Shown in pieces: positions 1 to 7,609 of a DNA stretch of 33,348 nt (positions are counted from its first letter, which is position 1; every line of letters begins with the position of its first letter). The stretch covers positions 1 through 33,348 of the forward strand of contig JAWWBG010000003.1 of the NCBI GenBank assembly GCA_033721095.1. Direction: 5' to 3'. Below the pieces are notes generated by a model. That model had not been told where the DNA came from. It saw only the letters and a list, made by a program, of their open reading frames with translations, and made no database searches. Source of the DNA: JAWWBG01 sp033721095 (GTDB lineage: Bacteria > Actinomycetota > Nitriliruptoria > Nitriliruptorales > Nitriliruptoraceae). The translations under genes were made by a program, and so were the position numbers.

Positions 1-135
1 CACCAGTTCCAACAACGACGCAGGATCACCCGCGGTGCCGACGAGCTCGATGCTGTCCTCGTTGTCGAGGAGGGCGCGAGCCCCCTCGCGAACGAGCAGG
101 TCGTCCTCGGCGATCATCAACCGGATCGGTGTCAT
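1..135 (-). CDS. Response regulator, N-terminal receiver fragment (cut by window edge)
   Basis: Only the first 45 codons are present. They read as the start of a CheY-like receiver: a beta strand (PIRLMIAEDD) ending in the acidic pair that binds Mg2+, then helix 1 with LVREGARALLD, then the IELVG strand. This opening is typical of NarL/LuxR-type two-component regulators, but the phosphorylated Asp and any DNA-binding domain lie outside the window, so the output is unknown. The start at 135 is preferred because GAGGA lies a few bases upstream. An in-frame ATG at 171 is possible but falls inside an inverted repeat that looks like an operator. No partner kinase is visible. Confidence 0.8.
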   Translation of the reverse strand, partial: MTPIRLMIAEDDLLVREGARALLDNEDSIELVGTAGDPASLLELV

Positions 136-169
136 CGTTCCTCGCAGCTGCTCGGCCAAACGGACGCGC

Positions 170-191
170 ATGGTGGTGCCAGTACCACCAT
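170..191. promoter_or_regulatory. Inverted repeat, possible operator upstream of the response regulator
   Basis: ATGGTGGT (170-177) and ACCACCAT (184-191) form a perfect 8-base inverted repeat with a 6-base spacer. It lies 35 bases upstream of the response-regulator start, where a dimeric regulator could bind, possibly the regulator itself. This is seen in sequence only; the binding protein is unknown. Confidence 0.35.
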
Positions 192-252
192 GGAAACACA
201 CCTGTCTCCCGGGTTTCGACACGGGCCGTCGCCTGTTTGAGTATGTACTGCG

Positions 253-350
253 CGGGTCACGCCGGTACAGGGGCACCGACCAGCGCGTGACCCGGCAGCG
301 TGGGTTGCGGTCCGCGCAAACTGCGTCAACCGTCGTCCGACTCCGACGGT
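253..350. other. Hairpin-rich intergenic region
   Basis: The spacer between SURF1 and the response regulator (136-432) has no convincing gene. It holds a perfect 10-base inverted repeat (253-262 with 285-294) enclosing a smaller CGGT/ACCG hairpin (263-266 with 275-278), then a 7-base pair (329-335 with 344-350). It could be a structured leader, a small RNA or a terminator cluster. Nothing in the sequence decides between these. Confidence 0.3.
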
Positions 351-366
351 CGACACACAGGGGCAC

Positions 367-393
367 CAGGGACGGGCTTTGTGCCCGTCCCTG
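367..393 (-). terminator. Strong hairpin downstream of SURF1
   Basis: A perfect 11-base stem (CAGGGACGGGC at 367-377, GCCCGTCCCTG at 383-393) with a 5-base loop lies 40 bases beyond the SURF1 stop codon. There is no clear T-run, as is usual for high-GC actinobacterial terminators. It probably ends the glpD-SURF1 transcript before the response-regulator gene. Confidence 0.6.
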
Positions 394-432
394 ACCTGTT
401 TCCGGGCCCTTTCGCGACGTCAACCATCCGCG

Positions 433-1200
433 TCAGTCCGATGGTCGTGTCCCGTCACGAAACCACCGCGAACGTGCGTATGCGGTGATGCCCACGACGG
501 CGATCGCCGCAAACGAGAACCACTGGATCGCATAGGACAGGTGGTTGGCCTCGTCGAAGGAGAGCGGCGGCAGCGGTTCAGGCAATCGGCCCGGCGACCC
601 AGCCGACGGATCGAGATCGACGACGATGTCCACGAGTGATTCCGTCGTCTGGTCGTCGAGCCGTCGCGGGTCGATCCAGAACACCCGTTCCAGCACGCCA
701 TCCGCGGGGTTCGACGGCCCGAACCCGCCGGGGCGCTCCGGTGCCCGGAGCACCCCCGTCACGGCCACCGTGCCTTCCGGCGGCAGGGACTCGACCACCG
801 GCGGGTCGTCGAGGGCAGCGGGCACCCACCCTCGTCGCACCATCACCGCCCGTCCCTCGTCGAACACGAGCGGCGTGACGACGTGGAAGCCGGCCTGCCC
901 CTCGTGCGCACGGTTGCGCTGGAGCACTTCCTCCGCCGGTCGGTAGGTGCCCTCGACGATGACGCGCCGGAATTCGAGCTGTGTCGCGGGGGTCCCCTCG
1001 TCGAGGGCGGCGATCACCTCGGCCATGCTCAACGCCGGCAGCTCGCCACGCGCTTCGAGGGCAGCATTGAGGTCGCGCCGCTCCTCGAGTCGTGCCAGCT
1101 GCCACCGACCGAGGAGGACACAGGCGACAGCCACGGCCATGACGAACGCAATCGTTCCCAGGCGCGATGGACGCAGCAGGACTTCTCGTGCCCTGCTCAC
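433..1200 (-). CDS. SURF1 family cytochrome oxidase assembly protein
   Basis: SURF1 proteins are membrane proteins that help assemble haem-copper cytochrome c oxidase. The 255-residue product has the family layout: an N-terminal membrane helix (about residues 12-28, ending LLGRWQLARLEERR), an extracytoplasmic domain with the typical VVTPLVFDEGRAVMVRRGWVP stretch, and a second membrane helix near the C-terminus (SYAIQWFSFAAIAVVGITAYAR). The start is placed at GTG 1200 because that GTG overlaps the TGA of glpD (GTGA), which implies translational coupling, and because it puts the first helix at the N-terminus. Longer in-frame starts would run through glpD. No oxidase genes are in view, so its link to glpD is positional only. 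Confidence 0.88.
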   Translation of the reverse strand: MSRAREVLLRPSRLGTIAFVMAVAVACVLLGRWQLARLEERRDLNAALEARGELPALSMAEVIAALDEGTPATQLEFRRVIVEGTYRPAEEVLQRNRAHEGQAGFHVVTPLVFDEGRAVMVRRGWVPAALDDPPVVESLPPEGTVAVTGVLRAPERPGGFGPSNPADGVLERVFWIDPRRLDDQTTESLVDIVVDLDPSAGSPGRLPEPLPPLSFDEANHLSYAIQWFSFAAIAVVGITAYARSRWFRDGTRPSD

Positions 1201-2900
1201 GATCCGTGGGCGCCCATGCGGACGTCGGGGGCTCCCATCCGGGCAGCGTCCGCGGTGCGGTCGTCGGGCTTGGTCTGGCTCTCGAGCTCGGCGGCCACGC
1301 GCGCCTGGTAGTGCTCGATCTCGCGGGCGATGGTGTCCTCGTCCCACCCGAGGGCCTCGCCCACGATGGGGGCCACTTGGGTGGCGGCATCCACGCCCCG
1401 GCCCCAGGCCTCGATCGAGATGCGCGTGCGACGGGCAAGTACGTCCTCGAGGTGGAGGGCGCCCTCGTGCGAGGCGGCGTACAGGGCCTCGACTTCCAGG
1501 TAGCTGTCCGAACCCGCGAGCGGACGAGCCAGTTCCGGCCGATCGGCGATGATGTCCAGCAGGTCGGTCGCGAGGGTTCCGTACCGGTTCAGCAGGTGCT
1601 CGACCCGTGCGACGTGCACGCCGGACTCGGCCGCAAGGTCGCGACGCTGGTTCCAGAGCGCGTGGTAGCCCTCTGCTCCGACCAGTGGGATCCGCGCTGT
1701 CGGGGAGGGCGGCACACGCCGGTCGAGGTTCCTCGCGGCCGCGTCGACGGCGTCAGCCGCCATGATGCGATAGGTCGTGTACTTGCCACCGGCGACCGTG
1801 ATCATCCCGGCAACGGCCGACCCCACGGCGTGCTCGCGCGAGAGCTTGCTCGTCGCGGCGGACTCGCCGTAGAGCAGGGGGCGAAGGCCGGCGAAGACGC
1901 CCTCGACGTCCTCGTGCGTGAGCGGCGTGACCAGGACGCGATTCACACGGTCGAGCAGGTACTGGATGTCCGTCGCGCTCGCGGCCGGATGCGACAGGTC
2001 GAGGTCCCAGTCGGTGTCGGTGGTGCCGACCATCCAGTGGCGACCCCACGGGATGACGAACAGAACGGACGTCTCGGTTCGGAGGATGAGGCCCGTGTCC
2101 ATGTGGATGCGGTCGCGGGGGACGACGAGGTGGATGCCCTTCGAGGAGCGCACCCGGACGCGGCCCCGTCCGGCCAGTTGCTGGACCTCGTTGGCCCACA
2201 CGCCGGTGGCATTGATGACCTGCCGGGCCCGGATCTCGAGGTCGTCGCCGCCCTCGAGGTCGCGCGCCACGACACCGACGACGCGCTCACCCTCGCGGAG
2301 CAGGTCGTTCACGCGGGCGCTCGTGGCCACGGCGGCGCCATACGTGGCCGCCGTGCGGGCCAGGCTCATCGTGTGCCGTGCGTCGTCCACCTGGGCGTCC
2401 CAGTACTGGACGGCGCCGACGAGCGCATCCGGCCGCAGTGCCGGAGCCGCGTGCAGCGCCTGGCGGCGTGAGAGGTGCCTGTGTCGGGGCAGTTGCCGCG
2501 CGCCGCCCATCGTGTCGTACAGGGTGATGCCAGCGCCCACGTAGGCCCGCTCCCAGACCCGACGCGTCAACGGGAACAGGAACGGGACGGGCTTCACCAG
2601 GTGAGGAGCCAGCCGCTCGAGGATCAGCCCACGTTCCTGGAGGGCTTCCCGCACGAGCGCGAAGTTGTACTGCTCGAGGTAGCGCAGCCCGCCGTGGATG
2701 AGCTTGCTCGAGCGGCTCGACGTCCCGGAGGCGAAATCGCGCTGCTCGACGAGAGCCACGCTCAGGCCGCGCGCGGCGGCATCGAGTGCGATGCCGCACC
2801 CGGTCACGCCGCCGCCGATGACGAGGATGTCGAACTGCTCGCGCCGCATGCGCTCCAGCGAGGACGTCCGGAACGCGGGGGAGAGGCTCGCGATCTTCAT
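1197..2900 (-). CDS. glpD: Glycerol-3-phosphate dehydrogenase (FAD-dependent)
   Basis: Oxidises sn-glycerol 3-phosphate to dihydroxyacetone phosphate at the membrane and passes electrons to quinone. The 567-residue protein has the usual length. It shows the N-terminal Rossmann FAD motif (VIGGGVTGCGIALDAAARG, about 26-45), the adjoining family signature GTSSRSSKLIHGGLRYLE, the central WGRHWMVGTTDTDWD region, a second GGKYTTYR motif near 365, and the C-terminal DAO_C helical domain. A possible -10 box (TACGCT, 2935-2930) lies 29 bases before the ATG; the ribosome site is weak. The gene is transcribed divergently from rmuC and overlaps SURF1 by 4 bases. Identification is secure; the electron acceptor is inferred from the family. 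Confidence 0.95.
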   Translation of the reverse strand: MKIASLSPAFRTSSLERMRREQFDILVIGGGVTGCGIALDAAARGLSVALVEQRDFASGTSSRSSKLIHGGLRYLEQYNFALVREALQERGLILERLAPHLVKPVPFLFPLTRRVWERAYVGAGITLYDTMGGARQLPRHRHLSRRQALHAAPALRPDALVGAVQYWDAQVDDARHTMSLARTAATYGAAVATSARVNDLLREGERVVGVVARDLEGGDDLEIRARQVINATGVWANEVQQLAGRGRVRVRSSKGIHLVVPRDRIHMDTGLILRTETSVLFVIPWGRHWMVGTTDTDWDLDLSHPAASATDIQYLLDRVNRVLVTPLTHEDVEGVFAGLRPLLYGESAATSKLSREHAVGSAVAGMITVAGGKYTTYRIMAADAVDAAARNLDRRVPPSPTARIPLVGAEGYHALWNQRRDLAAESGVHVARVEHLLNRYGTLATDLLDIIADRPELARPLAGSDSYLEVEALYAASHEGALHLEDVLARRTRISIEAWGRGVDAATQVAPIVGEALGWDEDTIAREIEHYQARVAAELESQTKPDDRTADAARMGAPDVRMGAHGS

Positions 2901-3016
2901 CGAGAAACCTGGAAAGGGGGCGATTGGGCAGCGTAGTGAGGGCGATGCACGGGTTCCCGGGTGATGTCACAGGCAGTCCGTACGGTGCTGGAGCCATCGT
3001 CGGAGGGAATCGTGTG

Positions 3017-4174
3017 ATGGAGGCCGTGGCCGCCGTGGCCGTCCTCGGGGTGCTGATCGGAGGCTGGCTGCTCGTGCGTGAACGTGGCCGGCAGCAGCAG
3101 GCCATCGCCGCGCTTCGCGCCGACCTGCTCCGCGACCGCGAGGCGGCGAACCGTTCCGTGATCGAGGCGACGGTGGCGATCGCGCGACAGCAACTGGAGG
3201 CGTCCCAGGTCCGTGCACAGGAGGCCGACACGGGTCGCGACGCCGTCATCACGCGCCAGATGACCTCGATGTCCGAGGAGCTCGATCGGGTTCGACGCCT
3301 GGTGGTCGACATGGACCAGCAACGCAGGGACGACCAGGGAGCCGTCAAGGAGCAGCTGCGCGAAGCCATCCGCAACGCCCAGTTGTTGGCCGAGACGACG
3401 GATGGGTTGCGGGCGGCGCTCGAGAACTCGCGAGTCCGGGGCCAGTGGGGCGAGCGCATGGCCGAGGACGTCCTGCGCGCGTTCGGGTTCCGCGAGGGCA
3501 TCAACTATCGCACGCAGGCAACCACTGACCAGGGCCGCCCGGACTTCGAGATCCTGCTCCCGGACGACACCAGCCTGTTCATGGACGTCAAGTTTCCGCT
3601 GGACAACTACCTGCGCTGGCACGACGCCGAAACAGAAGACGCAGCCGACCAGGCGGCGACCGCGTTCGTTCGTGACGCGCGCGGCCGGATCCGGGAGCTG
3701 GCCGGCCGGGGCTACGCGGAATCAGTCGATGCGCTCTCGGTCGTGCTGCTGTTCCTGCCCAACGATGCCGTCCTCGCGTTCGCGCTCGAACGAGAACCAC
3801 GCCTGCTGGACGAGGCACTCGAGGCAGGCGTCCTCCTCTGCTCGCCGTCCACGCTCTTCGGGGTGCTGGCGGTGGTCCGGCAGGCCATGGACCTGTTCCA
3901 CGTCGATCGTTCATCCACGGAGATCCTCGAGGCCCTGGCCGGGTTCGAGCAGCAGTGGGAGCGCTTCACGGACGAGCTGGACCGGCACGGCCGGCAGCTG
4001 GCCACCGTCAACCGCTCGTTCGAGGCACTGGCGACCACGCGCCGGAACCAGCTCGAGCGGTCACTCGAGCAGGTCGGGCGCCTCCGCGAGGCCCAGGGAC
4101 TGGCCGGGTCGCCCGACCGGATCATCGCGCTGCCGATGGCCGAGGAGGGTGACACTCCCGCGCGGGCCAGCTGA
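3017..4174 (+). CDS. rmuC: RmuC family DNA recombination protein
   Basis: RmuC proteins limit recombination at inverted repeats and carry a PD-(D/E)XK nuclease-like fold; the exact activity is not established. The 385-residue product starts with a single membrane helix (about 2-20), then a long charged coiled coil (about 22-135), then the RmuC core beginning at RVRGQWGERMAEDVL, with the family's RPDFEILLP and MDVKFPLDNY motifs that supply the nuclease-like acidic and lysine residues. The C-terminus returns to coiled coil. GGAGGG lies 9 bases upstream of ATG 3017; GTG at 3014, directly before it, would also fit. A hairpin follows the stop codon. Confidence 0.9.
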   Translation: MEAVAAVAVLGVLIGGWLLVRERGRQQQAIAALRADLLRDREAANRSVIEATVAIARQQLEASQVRAQEADTGRDAVITRQMTSMSEELDRVRRLVVDMDQQRRDDQGAVKEQLREAIRNAQLLAETTDGLRAALENSRVRGQWGERMAEDVLRAFGFREGINYRTQATTDQGRPDFEILLPDDTSLFMDVKFPLDNYLRWHDAETEDAADQAATAFVRDARGRIRELAGRGYAESVDALSVVLLFLPNDAVLAFALEREPRLLDEALEAGVLLCSPSTLFGVLAVVRQAMDLFHVDRSSTEILEALAGFEQQWERFTDELDRHGRQLATVNRSFEALATTRRNQLERSLEQVGRLREAQGLAGSPDRIIALPMAEEGDTPARAS

Positions 4175-4186
4175 GCGTCGACGGCC

Positions 4187-4210
4187 GCCCGGAGGCCCGA
4201 CCTCCCGGGC
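4187..4210 (+). terminator. Probable terminator after rmuC
   Basis: GCCCGGAGG (4187-4195) can pair with CCTCCCGGGC (4201-4210) with one bulged base and a 5-base loop, 12 bases past the rmuC stop. A TAGCCT -10 box (4213-4218) for the next gene follows at once, which fits a terminator-promoter boundary. Confidence 0.5.
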
Positions 4211-4240
4211 GTTAGCCTGCGCGCCGACAAGGGACAGTGC

Positions 4241-4678
4241 GTGCACGTTGTCGAACCCGATCGCCTGATCGCCGGCTGGTGGTCCGTGATGAGCTCCCTG
4301 CTGGTCGCCGGTGCTCTCTGGCTGGTCGTCGACGGTGGCTTCTCATGGCACGCGACTGGGCTGCTGATCGTGAGCCTGATCGCCTGGAGCTGGTTCGTCG
4401 TCCAGGCCCTGGTGCCCCATCGACTGCGGTTCGAGATCGACGAGGTGGGCCTTCGCGGTCACGCCCTGTGGCGTCGCATCGAGCTGTCGTGGTCAGACGT
4501 CAGGATGCTTCGGGTCGACCGGTTGGTTGGCGAGCCCGTGCTCGAGGTCGCGCTGCACGCCGACGCGACCAACCGGATCATCCCGCTGCCGATCGGCACG
4601 CCGCTGGCGCAACTGCATGCCGCACTCGAGCGGCTCCTGGGGCCGCCGACGTCCACGCCCGACGCGACGCGCCACTGA
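4241..4678 (+). CDS. Small membrane protein with PH-like domain
   Basis: The protein is 145 residues. Two hydrophobic helices (about 14-33 and 37-58, with a short WHATG turn between) precede a soluble part resembling bacterial PH domains: LRFEIDEVGLRGHALWRRIELSWSDV has the beta-strand pattern and the 'ISWxDI'-like signature, followed by strands ending LEVALHAD and a final amphipathic helix (LAQLHAALERLL). Such two-helix plus PH proteins are common in actinobacteria and have no assigned role. The start is GTG, with AGGGACAG just upstream and a TAGCCT -10 box at 4213-4218. It is probably transcribed on its own. The PH assignment is by pattern, without a database match. Confidence 0.7.
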   Translation: MHVVEPDRLIAGWWSVMSSLLVAGALWLVVDGGFSWHATGLLIVSLIAWSWFVVQALVPHRLRFEIDEVGLRGHALWRRIELSWSDVRMLRVDRLVGEPVLEVALHADATNRIIPLPIGTPLAQLHAALERLLGPPTSTPDATRH

Positions 4679-4734
4679 GTCGGCGCCGTCGGGCGGCGGC
4701 GTGCCTGCTGGAGGGACGGCCGGGCGTCGTGGCG

Positions 4735-4740
4735 TACCCT
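4735..4740 (+). promoter_or_regulatory. Putative -10 box for guaB
   Basis: TACCCT matches the actinobacterial TANNNT -10 pattern and implies a leader of about 50 bases before the guaB GTG. It sits inside a small GTAC-CCT-GTAC repeat. No clear -35 box is seen. Confidence 0.35.
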
Positions 4741-4798
4741 GTACGAGGACCGGAAGGTGATGCGGTCCGCGGTGGCCGCCACCCCGAGTGGAGGTCCC

Positions 4799-6280
4799 GT
4801 GTCCGACATCCCGCAAGCCCTCAGCTACGACGACGTCCTCCTCGTTCCCCGTGACTCGGCGGTCCTGCCGCGCGACGTCGACGTCTCGACCCGACTCCAT
4901 CCGCGGTTGACGCTTGGCCTGCCGCTGATCGCCGCGGCGATGGACAAGGTCACCGAGGCCGAGATGGCGATCGCCATGGCGCGACAGGGCGGCCTCGGTG
5001 TCGTGCACAAGAACGCGAGCATTGACGACCAGGCGGCGATGGTCGAGGCCGTGAAGCGTTCCGAGTCCGGCTTCATCTCCGATCCCATCACCCTTCACCC
5101 GGACGAGCCCGTGGCTCGTGCCGAGGAGCTGATGGCCAAGTACAAGGTCAGCGGCTTCCCGGTCGTGGACGCAGACCACAACCTCGTCGGCATCGTCACC
5201 AACCGCGACCTGCGCATCGGGGCGGAGGCCGACCGTCCCGTCAGTGACTACATGACGTCGGACCGGCTGGTGACCGCGCCGGAGGGGACGACGCTCGCCC
5301 AGGCGCGCGACCTGATGCAGGAACATCGCGTCGAGAAGCTGCCCATCGTCGACGGCACGGGCGAACGGCCGCGCCTCGTCGGCATGTTCACGTTCAAGGA
5401 CGTGGAGAAGGTTCGCCAGTATCCGTCCTCGGCCAAGGACGAACGCGGTCGACTGCTCGTTGCTGCCGCGGTCGGGGTCGGACCCGATGGCGACGCCCGC
5501 GCAGAAGCCCTCGTCCACGCCGACGTCGACCTGCTGGCCGTCGACTCAGCCCACGGCCATTCAGCGGCTGTGCTGGAGTTCGCGAAGAAGCTCAAGGACC
5601 GCTACCCCGAAACCGCGCTGATGGTCGGCAACGTCGCCACGGCAGAGGGCGTGCGGGCCTGCGTCGATCACGGCGCCGACGTCGTCAAGATCGGGGTCGG
5701 CCCCGGCTCCATCTGCACCACGAGGATCGTCACCGGCGTCGGGATGCCGCAGTTCACGGCGGTTTTCGAATGTGCGGCGGCCGCCAGCGAGCTGGGCGTT
5801 TCATCCGTCGCGGATGGCGGCATCCGCTACTCGGGCGACCTGGTCAAGGCCTTGGCCGCAGGCGCGACGGCCGTCATGGTGGGCAATCTGCTGGCCGGCA
5901 CGGATGAGTCGCCCGGCGATCTCGTCCTCGTCGGTGGCCGGCGCTACAAGGAGTACCGCGGCATGGGGTCGGTCGACGCCATGCGTGCGGGTTCGGCGGA
6001 TCGCTACTTCCAGGGCTCCGACGACGACGAACCGGCCAAGCTGGTCCCCGAGGGCGTGTCGGGCCTTCTGCCGTATCGCGGACCGGTTGCTGGGGTCACC
6101 GACCAGCTCGCCGGAGGACTTCGGTCCGGCATGGGCTACCTCGGCGCCGGCAGCCTCCCTGCCCTGACCGAGCGCGCGCGCTTCGTGCGCCAATCCGCCG
6201 CCGGCGCCCGCGAATCGCACGTCCACGACCTCGACGTCGTCCACGAGGCCCCGAACTACCAGGTCCCCGACCGCAGCTGA
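4799..6280 (+). CDS. guaB: IMP dehydrogenase
   Basis: Converts IMP to XMP with NAD+, the committed step of GMP synthesis in the cytoplasm. The 493-residue protein is full length. It has the N-terminal barrel start (LSYDDVLLVPRDS), two CBS domains (about 94-205), the active-site loop GVGPGSICTTRIVTG with catalytic Cys306, the IMP phosphate-binding VADGGIRYSGD, and the mobile flap with RYFQ and PEGVSGLLPYRG. Intact CBS domains and flap argue for true IMPDH over the GuaB3-type paralogue. GTG 4799 is preferred because GGAGG lies 4 bases before it and it gives the standard N-terminus; an in-frame ATG further upstream adds an unconserved tail. It converges with the lipoprotein gene, with only 4 bases between stop codons. 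Confidence 0.96.
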   Translation: MSDIPQALSYDDVLLVPRDSAVLPRDVDVSTRLHPRLTLGLPLIAAAMDKVTEAEMAIAMARQGGLGVVHKNASIDDQAAMVEAVKRSESGFISDPITLHPDEPVARAEELMAKYKVSGFPVVDADHNLVGIVTNRDLRIGAEADRPVSDYMTSDRLVTAPEGTTLAQARDLMQEHRVEKLPIVDGTGERPRLVGMFTFKDVEKVRQYPSSAKDERGRLLVAAAVGVGPDGDARAEALVHADVDLLAVDSAHGHSAAVLEFAKKLKDRYPETALMVGNVATAEGVRACVDHGADVVKIGVGPGSICTTRIVTGVGMPQFTAVFECAAAASELGVSSVADGGIRYSGDLVKALAAGATAVMVGNLLAGTDESPGDLVLVGGRRYKEYRGMGSVDAMRAGSADRYFQGSDDDEPAKLVPEGVSGLLPYRGPVAGVTDQLAGGLRSGMGYLGAGSLPALTERARFVRQSAAGARESHVHDLDVVHEAPNYQVPDRS

Positions 6281-6284
6281 GCTC

Positions 6285-7016
6285 TCACTCGCACATGTGA
6301 TCGAGTCCTCCCAGAGAAGCCAGACGCTGGGGCGTCAGGTTTGCGGCGACGATGTCCGCCATTTCCTGGGTTGCCAGGAGAGCCTGAACCCCCGAGAAGG
6401 CCCATCCGATCCACACGACAGTCCAGTCGTGCCCTCCACGCGATTCGGCGCGGCCCGTGACAAGTTCGCGACTGTTGCCACCGATGTCGATGCAGCCCCA
6501 GGTCACGACCGCGGTTGGCTCCCCGTCCGGCGGCCCGTCTTCCTGGAAGCCATCCTGGAGGCGCAGGCGATTCCCGTCGGCAGTCGTGACGACAACGAGC
6601 CGTTCGTCCACCCATCGCGCGATGTTGCCGGCGGCCGTGGAACTGGCATCGTCACCGAAGACGATCTCCTCGGCGCCGTCCCGCTCGATGTCGATCACGA
6701 GCGAATACCCACCGCCACCGATCCAGGCAAGACGGTGCTGTGTCACCCCCCGACACGCGATGAGTTCGCCAGCGATGGGGTCGAATGCGACATGTTCGGA
6801 GATCCCGTCGCCATCCAGGTCTGCCTGGTGGATCCAGTCGACGCAGACGGATGTGTCACTCAGGGGCGAGAACTGTTCCGTCGTGATCCCCGATGCCATT
6901 TCCGGGCCAGTTTCGAAGCCTGGTTGGCGACGGACCTGACCCGATTCCGGCGAACAGGCGACGAGCGCGAGCCCGGCGGTCACAGCCGCAGCCACGAGAC
7001 GGATGGGCTTGATCAA
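6285..7016 (-). CDS. Predicted secreted lipoprotein, last gene of the flotillin operon
   Basis: A 243-residue product of unknown function. A short basic n-region (MIKPIR), a hydrophobic stretch and the lipobox LVAC (Cys at about 21) predict signal peptidase II processing and a lipid anchor on the outer face of the membrane. The mature part contains DLDGDGISEHVAFDP, a calcium-binding-like FG-GAP/dockerin-type loop, and a second acidic repeat IDIERDGAEEIVFGDDAS, suggesting a partial beta-propeller. Two Cys (VCVDW and LIACRG) might pair. The TTG start overlaps the TGA of the DUF4126 gene (TTGA) and gives an ideal signal peptide; longer starts would bury it. No family name is claimed. Confidence 0.7.
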   Translation of the reverse strand: MIKPIRLVAAAVTAGLALVACSPESGQVRRQPGFETGPEMASGITTEQFSPLSDTSVCVDWIHQADLDGDGISEHVAFDPIAGELIACRGVTQHRLAWIGGGGYSLVIDIERDGAEEIVFGDDASSTAAGNIARWVDERLVVVTTADGNRLRLQDGFQEDGPPDGEPTAVVTWGCIDIGGNSRELVTGRAESRGGHDWTVVWIGWAFSGVQALLATQEMADIVAANLTPQRLASLGGLDHMCE

Positions 7017-7609
7017 ACGCGGGTCCGGCGCGCACGTTCTCGGCGTCGCTCCAGCAATCGCCGCCACGCCGTTCGCAGGGTCGCGACCAGCAGAGCGGCC
7101 ACCGTCAGGCTCGTGATCGTCAGCACCAGGGCGATGATCAGCGCCACCTCTGGCGCGGCGAGTGCCAAGGCGACCACGCCCGCGACGACGACATCCTCGA
7201 GCAGCGAAACGAGGATGTTGCTGGCCGGCTCGGGACTCGTGTTCACAGCCGCTCGCACGGACGCCTTCGCGGCGTGGGCCGCCAGGCCGAACAGCCCGCC
7301 GCCCGCGGTCAGCATCGCCTGCTCGAGTGACGTCGCATCACCGGCAAGGACGAGGGCGACAGCCGCGGCACCAACCGGTCGGATGGCCGTGTGCACCACG
7401 TCCCACGCCGAATCGAGCCACGGGATCTTGTCGACGACGAACTCCACGGCGTAGAGGGCACCGGCAACGGCGAGGACCTCGATCCGCTCGAGGTCGGAGG
7501 GCACGTCGGCCAGCCCGAGCCGACCCGCGATCCCGAGCATGGCCACGACGGCATACAGGTTGATGCCCGACGCCCACCCTGACGACAGCACCAGGCCGTA
7601 CAGGCTCAT
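7013..7609 (-). CDS. DUF4126 family membrane protein
   Basis: The 198-residue protein is strongly hydrophobic with about five membrane segments. The opening (LSSGWASGINLYAVVAMLGIAGRLG) and the following YAVEFVVDKIPWLDSAWDVVHTAIRPVGAA stretch are characteristic of DUF4126, a family of unknown function found in many bacteria. The C-terminus is very basic (RRLLERRRERARRTRV), so it probably faces the cytoplasm. Its ATG overlaps the stop of the upstream hypothetical gene (ATGA) and its own TGA overlaps the TTG of the lipoprotein gene, so the three are probably co-translated. Family placement is by recognisable motifs; function is unknown. Confidence 0.8.
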   Translation of the reverse strand: MSLYGLVLSSGWASGINLYAVVAMLGIAGRLGLADVPSDLERIEVLAVAGALYAVEFVVDKIPWLDSAWDVVHTAIRPVGAAAVALVLAGDATSLEQAMLTAGGGLFGLAAHAAKASVRAAVNTSPEPASNILVSLLEDVVVAGVVALALAAPEVALIIALVLTITSLTVAALLVATLRTAWRRLLERRRERARRTRV

